Part shown: piece by piece, positions 16,214 through 23,093 of the stretch
Layout of the letters: every line of letters begins with the position of its first letter
Position numbering within the stretch: the first letter of the stretch is position 1
Assembly (NCBI GenBank): GCA_964517795.1
Contig: CAZFDE010000024.1
Span: 1 to 34,770 of the forward strand
DNA: 34,770 nt
Direction: 5' to 3'
Source of the DNA: CAZFDE01 sp964517795
GTDB lineage: Bacteria; Planctomycetota; Phycisphaerae; Sedimentisphaerales; Anaerobacaceae
Made by a program: the position numbers and the translations under genes
Notes under the pieces: model-generated
What the model saw: the letters and a program-made list of their open reading frames with translations, nothing else
Told to the model about the DNA's origin: nothing
Database searches by the model: none

Positions 16214-17173
16214 ATGGCGGTTCTGGTGGGTATCGATGAAGCGGGGTTCGGCCCGATCTTAGGGCCGCTGGTGGTTTCCTCGGCCGCATTTAGCATCCCG
16301 GAGCAACTGCTCGACGCCGATTTGTGGCAAATTCTCAAACGCTCGATCGCCAAACAACGCAAAAACCGCGCCGGAAGATTGTTGATCGCCGACAGTAAAA
16401 AGGCCTATGTCCGCTCGGCGGGGATCGGCCACCTGGAACGAACCGTGCTTTCGGTGCTGCATCTTTTAGGCCATACCCCCAAAAGTCTGCACGATCTGTT
16501 GACCGTTCTCTCACCGGATTCAGTGGGCCGGCTCGATCGGTATCCATGGCATAAAAACCCGGCCGGATACCACATTTCAGCTATTCCCGCCGACATTCAA
16601 ATCGCTGCCGGCGCGTTTAATCGGGACATGCAGCGTGCCGGGATCCGTCCGGCGGGACTGCGAAGTTTGTGTTTCGATGTGGCCTATTACAACCAAATGG
16701 TCTCGGCGACGCGCAACAAGGCCGAGGTGCTCTTTAACGCCACTTCACAACTGATCCAACATGCGTGGCAGCAATTCGGTTCGGATAATCTTCAGATCGT
16801 GATTGATCGCCAGGGCGGCCGGGCGCACTATACACCGACGCTGCGAAAAATATTTCCCAATTTGGAACTGACGGAACTATCGCGAACGCCCAAACACAGC
16901 AGTTATGAATTATCCACCTGCAACCGGACGATGCGGCTGCATTTCGTGGTCAGTGGTGACGACCGCTTTATGCCGGTCTCGCTGGCCTCGATGGTCAGTA
17001 AATACCTGCGCGAACTGCTGATGGCAAATATTAATCGATACTTTATCGCACAGCACAAGCAACTCAAACCGACCGCCGGCTACTGGAAAGACGGCCGGCG
17101 GTTCATCAACGATCTTAAGACGCACCTGCCCCACGTTCGGTACGATCACCAACAACTCATCCGAAGCCGATAG
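16214..17173 (+). CDS. Divergent RNase HII-like nuclease
   Basis: A 319-aa protein of the RNase H2 superfamily, which removes ribonucleotides or RNA from DNA duplexes. The N terminus, GIDEAGFGPILGPLVVS, aligns with the RNase HII signature DEAGRGP. DSKK at 60-63, VIDRQGGR at 196-203 and SGDDRFMPVSLASMVSKYLRE from about 247 match the remaining blocks. The four catalytic acids map to D8, E9, D198 and D249. Two oddities stand out. The GRG specificity motif reads GFG, so the arginine that contacts the RNA-DNA junction is replaced by Phe. There are also about 75 extra residues between DSKK and the third acid. It could be the organism's only RNase HII or a specialised paralogue. Its stop is 3 bp from the stop of the convergent lipoprotein gene. 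Confidence 0.7.
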   Translation: MAVLVGIDEAGFGPILGPLVVSSAAFSIPEQLLDADLWQILKRSIAKQRKNRAGRLLIADSKKAYVRSAGIGHLERTVLSVLHLLGHTPKSLHDLLTVLSPDSVGRLDRYPWHKNPAGYHISAIPADIQIAAGAFNRDMQRAGIRPAGLRSLCFDVAYYNQMVSATRNKAEVLFNATSQLIQHAWQQFGSDNLQIVIDRQGGRAHYTPTLRKIFPNLELTELSRTPKHSSYELSTCNRTMRLHFVVSGDDRFMPVSLASMVSKYLRELLMANINRYFIAQHKQLKPTAGYWKDGRRFINDLKTHLPHVRYDHQQLIRSR

Positions 17174-17176
17174 GGT

Positions 17177-17611
17177 TTACAACGACAATTCCAGGCCGGT
17201 CAGGTCGCCGCCCTTTTCCTTGATTGCGTCGTAATACACCTGGAAGCGATCCTTCAATGCAGTCAAGGCATCCGTTGCTTTCTTAATATCGCTTTGGAGC
17301 CCCTTGGCTTCCTCTCCCATCTGTTCAGCAATGGGAATTTCCTTCAGTTGAGCCATGAGCGTCTCCAGCGTTTTGTTTTGAGCCATGATCTCGTCTTTAT
17401 AGGCCATAGCTTTTTTGCGCAGGGCATCGACATCCATGTCCGCGACCATCGATTTGACCTGATCGATCGGGGTGGTCATATCGACTTTTGTACTGGAAGT
17501 GCCGGTTGCGGTCGAACCGCTCCCCCCGCCGCCTTCTTTCTTGCAGCCGACAAAACCCAATAGAAGTCCGCACATTGCCGCGATCACGATGACAACCATT
17601 GCTTTTTTCAT
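17177..17611 (-). CDS. Small coiled-coil lipoprotein
   Basis: A 144-aa predicted lipoprotein. The signal peptide ends in GFVGC, with the lipidated cysteine at residue 23, followed by a Lys/Gly/Ser/Thr-rich linker. The mature part (about 50-135) is strongly helical and charged, with heptad-like spacing suggesting a coiled coil, as in small envelope lipoproteins. I do not recognise a named family. AAAGGGA precedes the ATG. It lies 36 bp downstream of the mscS gene on the same strand and is probably in its transcript. Its gene end almost touches the convergent RNase HII-like gene. Confidence 0.75.
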   Translation of the reverse strand: MKKAMVVIVIAAMCGLLLGFVGCKKEGGGGSGSTATGTSSTKVDMTTPIDQVKSMVADMDVDALRKKAMAYKDEIMAQNKTLETLMAQLKEIPIAEQMGEEAKGLQSDIKKATDALTALKDRFQVYYDAIKEKGGDLTGLELSL

Positions 17612-17647
17612 TTTACATCCCTTTCATCATTTTCGTTTCATGCTTGT

Positions 17648-18511
17648 TTAAGCCGATTGTTCGGTAATCATATGAACATCGCGCTGCGGGAACGGGATCG
17701 TAATACCGTTCTGATCGAGCGCGAGCTTGACATTCTCAATGGTGCCGAAATAGACATCCCAGTAATTTTTAGGTTCGCACCACGGCCGAACAGCAAAGTT
17801 GACACTGCTGTCGGCCAGTTCCATCACCGCCACCGTCGGTGCCGGGTCTTTGAGGACTTTGGGATCGGCGGCCAGCGTTTGTTCGATAATCTGCTTGGCC
17901 TTTTTGATATCGTCCTCATAGGATATCCCGATGACCAGATCGACCCGCCGGGTGCCATTGATAGTGTAATTGAAAATATTACCGCCGGTAACCTGCGAAT
18001 TGGGGATGATCACGCGGACATTATCCAGTGTGTTTAAGATCGTATTGAAAATATGCACATCTTTGACGACTCCTTTGACCTCGACAAAATCACCGGCTTT
18101 GAACGGCCGAAAGATCATCATCAGTATCCCCGACGCCAGGTTCGCCAGCGATCCCTGCCATGCCAGACCGATGGCCAGACCGGCCGCACCAAGCAGAGCC
18201 ACAAATGATGCTGTCTGGATACCAATCCTTGCCAAGGCTGCGATGATGACAAAGATCAACAGCACAACGTAGCTTAGATTCTTGACGAAATTAACAAGGG
18301 TTTTGTCGATCTTGGCCTTGATCATGGCCTTGCCGACCAAATTGGCAACAAGCTTTGCCAGCCAGCGACCGATGATAAAGATCAGTATCGCCGCAAGAAT
18401 GTTCAATCCGGTTGTCGCCAGGTATTCATAAAGAATACTCGCGATCTCCTTCATATCGCCGGTTTTGAAGACGTCCTGAAGTTGGGCCAGATTAGGGTCA
18501 TTAGGTTCCAT
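17648..18511 (-). CDS. mscS: MscS-type mechanosensitive channel
   Basis: Small-conductance mechanosensitive channel that opens under membrane tension to release solutes during osmotic downshock. The 287-aa length matches E. coli MscS. There are three membrane helices. The pore-lining TM3 has LGAAGLAIGLAWQGSLANLA, with the Gly/Ala packing pattern of the family, followed by FRPFKAGDFVEV leading into the beta domain. The C terminus has the typical IPFPQRDVHM. AGGAG lies about 10 bases before the ATG. It is divergent from gltX. Confidence 0.95.
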   Translation of the reverse strand: MEPNDPNLAQLQDVFKTGDMKEIASILYEYLATTGLNILAAILIFIIGRWLAKLVANLVGKAMIKAKIDKTLVNFVKNLSYVVLLIFVIIAALARIGIQTASFVALLGAAGLAIGLAWQGSLANLASGILMMIFRPFKAGDFVEVKGVVKDVHIFNTILNTLDNVRVIIPNSQVTGGNIFNYTINGTRRVDLVIGISYEDDIKKAKQIIEQTLAADPKVLKDPAPTVAVMELADSSVNFAVRPWCEPKNYWDVYFGTIENVKLALDQNGITIPFPQRDVHMITEQSA

Positions 18512-18808
18512 CGCATAATCTCCTACATGAAAAACTGACGTGTGTTAAAAACTGAATAATAACTGATGGCATCCGCTTTCCTTTCCTGCCGAACCCATTT
18601 ATGGACAATCCTACGGGGCACGTCACCCGCTTGCAAGAAAAAAAACGTGAAAATGAGTGTAAATTTTTTCCTATCCTGTCGATGCGGTTACCTGTGAATG
18701 TGCGGCATGCTGTGCCGAAAATGGCGGCTTCAAAGCACACTTGACAAAGCCCCTATTTTGCCATAGCTTAATTGTTTTTAGGGATTTTTGTTGATTTTAG
18801 AGGATACC
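18512..18808. other. Divergent mscS-gltX intergenic region
   Basis: Nearly 300 bp without a gene. It carries the gltX promoter at its right end. No clear mscS promoter, RNA gene or repeat was seen in the rest. Confidence 0.5.
18741..18769 (+). promoter_or_regulatory. Putative gltX promoter
   Basis: A perfect TTGACA (18741-18746) with a 17-bp spacer leads to TAGCTT (18764-18769), a weak -10 resembling the TAACTT of rpsB. The start would be about 33 nt before the gltX ATG. Confidence 0.55.
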
Positions 18809-20434
18809 ATGGTCGTAACACGGTTTGCACCCTCACCCACGGGCTACCTTCACGTCGGCGGCGCCAGGACGGCGATATTTAACTGGCTCTGGGCGCGTCG
18901 CATGAAGGGTAAATTTCTGCTGCGCATCGAGGACACGGACCTGAAGCGCAACACCCCCACCGCCACACAGCAGGTCATCGACGATCTGCGATGGCTGGGC
19001 ATCGATTGGGACGAAGGACCCGAGGTCGGCGGGCCGAACGGCCCGTACTTTCAATCGCAGCGGCTGGACATCTATAACCGATATATTGCCCAACTCATCG
19101 ACCAGCAAAAAGCGTACTACTGTTTCGATACGCCCGAAGAACTGCAGGCCAAACGCGAAGAATGCGAGGTTCAGAAAAAAGGCTTTATCTATCGCCGGCC
19201 GGAACAGTTGCCGGACGAATCGGATGTCGAAAAAGCCCGGGCCGCGGACAAACCGGTGACGGTGCGGTTCGCCGTGCCGCAGGATGCCGATATTGTTATC
19301 CAGGATATGGTGCGCGGCGAGGTGACATTCAAACCTGCTGAGATCGGCGATTTTATTATTCAAAAAAGCGATGGGTTTCCGACCTATCATTTTGCCTGCG
19401 TGGTGGACGACGAGTTGATGGGTGTAACACATATCTGCCGCGGGCAGGAACACTTAATGAACACACCCGGCCACCGTGTCCTGCAGGATGCACTGGGTTT
19501 TCGTGTGCCGGTTTATGCTCACATGTCGGTAACGGTCAGCGAAGGCGGCGGTAAGCTCTCCAAACGCGAACGGCCCAAGGCCCTGCGACAATATATCAAA
19601 AAGGCCGGCCAGATCGACACCGAGCAACTTGCCCAAAGCGGCGGCATTGATGCGGATGAACTAAAATCCTTTATCACAGGAAAGACCACACCCGATATGC
19701 CTGTCATCGACCGGATGGCGGCGTATCTGGGCGTGCATCTGCCGGAGATCAACGTGATCGATTTTCTAAAGAGCGGGTATCTGCCCGAGGCGATGGTCAA
19801 TTTTCTGGCTCTGCTCGGTTGGAATCCCGGTAACGACCGTGAGGTCATGCCGCTGGAGGAGTTGATCGATTGTTTCAATTTTTCGCGCATGAATAAATCC
19901 AACAGCCTCTTCGACCGCAATAAACTGATGGCGTTTAATACCGAGCATATGCGGATGATTCCCAAAGACACATTGCTGTCGCATTTCAAACGATATCTTG
20001 AATTGGTCGATTCGCCGGTCGCTCGCGGTGATGACGATATGCTGACGAAACTGCTGGAACTGTGCGAGGGGGCGCGGACGCTCGAAGATGTCGAGATTAA
20101 ATGCCGTTTTCTGTTTATGAAAAACGATGCGATCGAATACGACCCTAAGGCCGTCAAGAAAGTGCTGCGAAAGGCCGGAGCGATTGAGAATCTCGGCGAT
20201 ATTCGTGAGCGATTTGCAGCGATGGACGATTTTACCGAGCAGTCACTGGAGACGATGCTTCGCGGCTTAGCCGAGGAAAAACAGGTCGGTCTGGGCAAAG
20301 TCGCCCAGCCGCTGCGGGTGGCGATCTGCGGTACGACGGTCAGTCTCGGTATTTTCGAAGCGGTGAATCTGTTAGGCAAAGAAAGCGTACTGCAGCGCAT
20401 CGATAATACGCTGAAAAAATTCAAAGAAAGTTAA
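18809..20434 (+). CDS. gltX: Glutamyl-tRNA synthetase
   Basis: Class I synthetase charging tRNA with glutamate. The 541-aa protein starts VVTRFAPSPTGYLHVGG, with the HIGH-type motif at 15-18, and has KLSKR at 249-253. The ATG at 18809 was chosen over an upstream TTG because it has AGAGG just before it and gives the normal N terminus. An insertion of about 57 residues lies between KLSKR and the conserved GYLPEA (E. coli has about 12 residues there). It is rich in charged residues and not intein-like. It heads a run of closely spaced genes (pfkB-family kinase, thpR, recA, alaS). Whether it is discriminating or also charges tRNA-Gln cannot be told from sequence alone. Confidence 0.95.
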   Translation: MVVTRFAPSPTGYLHVGGARTAIFNWLWARRMKGKFLLRIEDTDLKRNTPTATQQVIDDLRWLGIDWDEGPEVGGPNGPYFQSQRLDIYNRYIAQLIDQQKAYYCFDTPEELQAKREECEVQKKGFIYRRPEQLPDESDVEKARAADKPVTVRFAVPQDADIVIQDMVRGEVTFKPAEIGDFIIQKSDGFPTYHFACVVDDELMGVTHICRGQEHLMNTPGHRVLQDALGFRVPVYAHMSVTVSEGGGKLSKRERPKALRQYIKKAGQIDTEQLAQSGGIDADELKSFITGKTTPDMPVIDRMAAYLGVHLPEINVIDFLKSGYLPEAMVNFLALLGWNPGNDREVMPLEELIDCFNFSRMNKSNSLFDRNKLMAFNTEHMRMIPKDTLLSHFKRYLELVDSPVARGDDDMLTKLLELCEGARTLEDVEIKCRFLFMKNDAIEYDPKAVKKVLRKAGAIENLGDIRERFAAMDDFTEQSLETMLRGLAEEKQVGLGKVAQPLRVAICGTTVSLGIFEAVNLLGKESVLQRIDNTLKKFKES

Positions 20435-20450
20435 TCAAAGGAAAAGGATT

Positions 20451-21356
20451 ATGCCATTACTGGTAACCGGATCGATCGGTATCGATACTGTTAAAACGCC
20501 GTTCGGCAACAAGAAAGACTGTCTCGGCGGCTCGAGTGTATATTTCAGCATGGCGGCCAGCTTCTTCGCCCCGGTGCGGTTCGTTGGGGTAATCGGCGGA
20601 GATTGTCCGTTTGAACTGGAAACGATTTTTGCCGGGCGCGATGTGGACTTGGGAGGGCTGGAGAAACGCCCCAACAGCAAGACGTTTCGCTGGACGGGCA
20701 CCTATCACGAAAATATGAATATGCGGACCACCGATGAGCTGCACTTGAATGTCCTGACCGAAGCGCCGCCGGCGGTTCCGGAAAAATTCCACGACAGCCG
20801 GTTCGTGTTTTTGGCCAATACGCACCCGGCCCTGCAGCAGCAGCTTTTGACACCGCTATCGCAGCCGCAGTTTATCGTCGCTGATACCATGAACTGCTGG
20901 ATCATCGAAAACCGCGATGACTTGGATAAGCTCTTATCGAAGATTCACTGTATCATTCTTAACGACGATGAGGCCAAGCTGCTCGCCGACGATCATAACC
21001 TGATCTCGGCCGGGCATAAGATCCTGCAGATGGGGCCGGAATATGTCGTGATCAAAAAAGGGGAAAACGGCTCGCTGATGTTCGATGCGCATGGGGAGAT
21101 TTTCGCGCTGCCGGCGTTTCCGGCAGCCGATGTCGTTGATCCGACCGGGGCCGGTGACAGTTTTGCCGGCGGTTTTATGGGATACCTGGCTGCGCAGGAT
21201 AAAATCGATTTTGAGACCATGAAAAAGGCCGTCGCATACGGTACGGTTATGGCATCGTTTACGATTTCGGATTTCTCGCTCGACGGATTGACGGCCGCTA
21301 CAACTGAGGACATCGAACAGCGGCTGGACGCTCTAAGAAAAACAATAACCTTTTAA
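20451..21356 (+). CDS. PfkB-family carbohydrate kinase
   Basis: A 301-aa ribokinase/PfkB-fold kinase. The N-terminal GSIGIDT and GGSSVYFS blocks and the C-terminal signature DPTGAGDSFAGG (residues 230-241) are clear. D236 is the catalytic base in the anion hole GAGD. The sugar or nucleoside substrate is not evident. AAGGAAAAGG precedes the ATG, 16 bp after gltX, so the two are probably co-transcribed. The stop codon overlaps the first heptamer of a repeat that fills the gap to thpR. Confidence 0.88.
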   Translation: MPLLVTGSIGIDTVKTPFGNKKDCLGGSSVYFSMAASFFAPVRFVGVIGGDCPFELETIFAGRDVDLGGLEKRPNSKTFRWTGTYHENMNMRTTDELHLNVLTEAPPAVPEKFHDSRFVFLANTHPALQQQLLTPLSQPQFIVADTMNCWIIENRDDLDKLLSKIHCIILNDDEAKLLADDHNLISAGHKILQMGPEYVVIKKGENGSLMFDAHGEIFALPAFPAADVVDPTGAGDSFAGGFMGYLAAQDKIDFETMKKAVAYGTVMASFTISDFSLDGLTAATTEDIEQRLDALRKTITF

Positions 21357-21442
21357 AATCCGAATATCGAAATCCGAAGCACATGTTTCGGATTTCCGCC
21401 GTAAGGCGTCCTGTGGAGTACTTCGGATTTTGGATTTTAACC
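21357..21442. repeat. Heptamer-based hairpin repeat filling pfkB-thpR gap
   Basis: From the last base of the pfkB stop codon the sequence reads in 7-mers: AAATCCG, AATATCG, AAATCCG, AAGCACA. GAAATCCGAA (21369-21378) pairs perfectly with TTCGGATTTC (21387-21396), and CGCC/GGCG (21397-21400, 21405-21408) forms a second small hairpin. The 3' end, CTTCGGATTTTGGATTTT, is an inverted copy of the start. The block exactly occupies the space between the pfkB stop and the thpR start. It resembles short degenerate tandem heptamer repeats. Similar words (AAATCCGAAATACGAA) occur at 34685-34700. Confidence 0.6.
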
Positions 21443-22009
21443 ATGAGGCTTTTTATAGCAGTTGATATTGATGAAGCGATCCAAAAGGCGGTGGGCAAAC
21501 TGCAGGATGATATCGCCCAAGAAGCTCAGTTGTCGTCGAAAGACGTCAAGTGGGTGCGGCCGGACTTGATGCACCTGACCTTGAAGTTTCTCGGTGAAAC
21601 CCCGGATCGGCGGGTGACTGAGATATGTGAGCATTTGGAAAAAGCTGCAGAAGCAACCGCCGGTTTCGAGTTGGGGATCGAATCGGTCGGCAGTTTTGGC
21701 GGCTCCAGTGCCCGGGTCTTGTGGGTCGGCACCGGGATCGGCAGCGACGCGTTGAAGGAATTGGCCTGCCGGGTCGAAAAGGCCCTTTCACAGGCCGGTT
21801 TCGGCGCCCAGACAAGGGACTTTGCAGGACACATGACTTTGTGTAGAATAAAGAATTTCAGGGCGGGCAAGATACTGAAGGCCCTGGCCCGCGATTATAC
21901 GGATTTTAACGTCGGCACGACCTGGATCGATTCGGTGTGTCTCTACCAGAGCACGCTGACGCCGGAGGGGCCGGTGTATAATGCGTTAGGACGATACCCG
22001 TTAAGGTAA
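21443..22009 (+). CDS. thpR: RNA 2',3'-cyclic phosphodiesterase
   Basis: A 188-aa member of the 2H phosphoesterase (LigT/ThpR) family, which opens 2',3'-cyclic phosphates on RNA and can ligate 2'-5' ends in vitro. Both HxTx catalytic motifs are present: HLTL at 44-47 and HMTL at 130-133, followed by CRIK. The ATG at 21443 (MRLFIAVDID) was chosen because it gives the canonical N terminus; an upstream in-frame start lies inside the repeat. No good ribosome-binding site is visible because the repeat occupies that position. Translation may depend on coupling or be weak. The recA start is 31 bp downstream. Confidence 0.92.
   Translation: MRLFIAVDIDEAIQKAVGKLQDDIAQEAQLSSKDVKWVRPDLMHLTLKFLGETPDRRVTEICEHLEKAAEATAGFELGIESVGSFGGSSARVLWVGTGIGSDALKELACRVEKALSQAGFGAQTRDFAGHMTLCRIKNFRAGKILKALARDYTDFNVGTTWIDSVCLYQSTLTPEGPVYNALGRYPLR
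21956..21982 (+). promoter_or_regulatory. Possible recA promoter inside thpR
   Basis: A perfect TATAAT (21977-21982) near the thpR 3' end is preceded by CTGACG at a short 15-bp spacing. It would give recA a leader of about 50 nt. The spacing is poor, so this is tentative. No LexA-type operator is recognised nearby. Confidence 0.35.
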
Positions 22010-22040
22010 TGCAATAATAACATTCAGAGCTGGAGAAAAA

Positions 22041-23069
22041 ATGGCAAAGACAAAAAAAACGAAGACCGCAGTGAAATCGGACAGCCGCCAGTCGGCCCTT
22101 GAGAATGTGATCTCGCAGATCGAAAAACAATATGGCCAGGGCGCCATCATGCAGATGGATGAAAGCAGCTATGCCCGGATCGAAGGGATTCCTACCGGGG
22201 CGCTGTCGCTGGATATTGCCCTGGGCGGCCGGGGTATCCCCCGCGGCCGGATTACCGAGATGTTCGGACCGGAATCCTCCGGCAAGACGACGCTGGCGCT
22301 GCATGTCATTGCCAACGCCCAGAAACAAGGCGGCGTCGCAGCATTTATCGATGCCGAACATGCACTCGATACCACCTGGGCCAAGCGGCTCGGCGTTGAT
22401 GTCACCGGCCTGTTAGTCAGTCAGCCCGATACCGGCGAACAGGCGCTCGACATCGCCGAGATGCTGATCAAATCCAATTCGGTCGATATCATTGTGATCG
22501 ATTCGGTGGCGGCCCTGACCCCCAAGGCCGAACTGCAGGGTGAGATCGGCGATTCGCACGTTGGGCTGCAGGCGCGGTTGATGAGCCAGGCGATGCGCAA
22601 ACTCACCGGTGCGATCTCCAAGAGCAAAACCGCACTGGTTTTCATCAACCAGATTCGCATGAAGATCGGGGTCATGTTCGGTAATCCCGAAACCACCTCC
22701 GGCGGCCGGGCACTGAAATTTTACAGTTCGGTCCGGATCGACATTCGCCGGATCGCCACGATCAAAGACAGCACCGGCGCGATCGGCAACCGTGTTCGCG
22801 GCCGTGTCGTCAAAAATAAGATCGCCCCGCCATTCCGCGATGCCGAATTCGATATCATGTTCAACAAGGGCATCAGTTACGAAGGCGATCTGATCGATCT
22901 GGGCACGACCTGTGACATCGTTCAAAAAAGCGGTGCATGGCTCAACTATGGCGATGTCCGGTTGGGTCAGGGACGCGAGAATGCCAAGAAATTCCTCGAA
23001 GAAAACAAGGACCTCTGCGACGAGATCAAACACAAGATCCTGGTCGCCAATGGCTTTTTGGAAGAATGA
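22041..23069 (+). CDS. recA: Recombinase RecA
   Basis: RecA forms filaments on single-stranded DNA, performs strand exchange and triggers the SOS response. The 342-aa protein has the Walker A loop GPESSGKTT (76-84), the IIVIDSVAALTPKAE Walker B region, the L1/L2 DNA-binding loops (MFGNPETTSGGRALKFY) and the C-terminal domain ending NGFLEE. It is slightly shorter than E. coli RecA because the acidic C-terminal tail is missing. The N terminus has an extra Lys/Thr-rich stretch. GGAG lies 6 bases before the ATG. It is closely flanked by thpR and alaS. Confidence 0.98.
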   Translation: MAKTKKTKTAVKSDSRQSALENVISQIEKQYGQGAIMQMDESSYARIEGIPTGALSLDIALGGRGIPRGRITEMFGPESSGKTTLALHVIANAQKQGGVAAFIDAEHALDTTWAKRLGVDVTGLLVSQPDTGEQALDIAEMLIKSNSVDIIVIDSVAALTPKAELQGEIGDSHVGLQARLMSQAMRKLTGAISKSKTALVFINQIRMKIGVMFGNPETTSGGRALKFYSSVRIDIRRIATIKDSTGAIGNRVRGRVVKNKIAPPFRDAEFDIMFNKGISYEGDLIDLGTTCDIVQKSGAWLNYGDVRLGQGRENAKKFLEENKDLCDEIKHKILVANGFLEE

Positions 23070-23093
23070 TTATCTCCAAGTGAAAGGACCTGC

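Noticed and set aside
19568..19774. Intein or inserted element in gltX
   Set aside because: The insert is only about 57 residues, has no splice-junction or homing-endonuclease motifs and keeps the frame.
22010..22040. SOS box before recA
   Set aside because: The 31-bp gap has no palindrome resembling known LexA operators.
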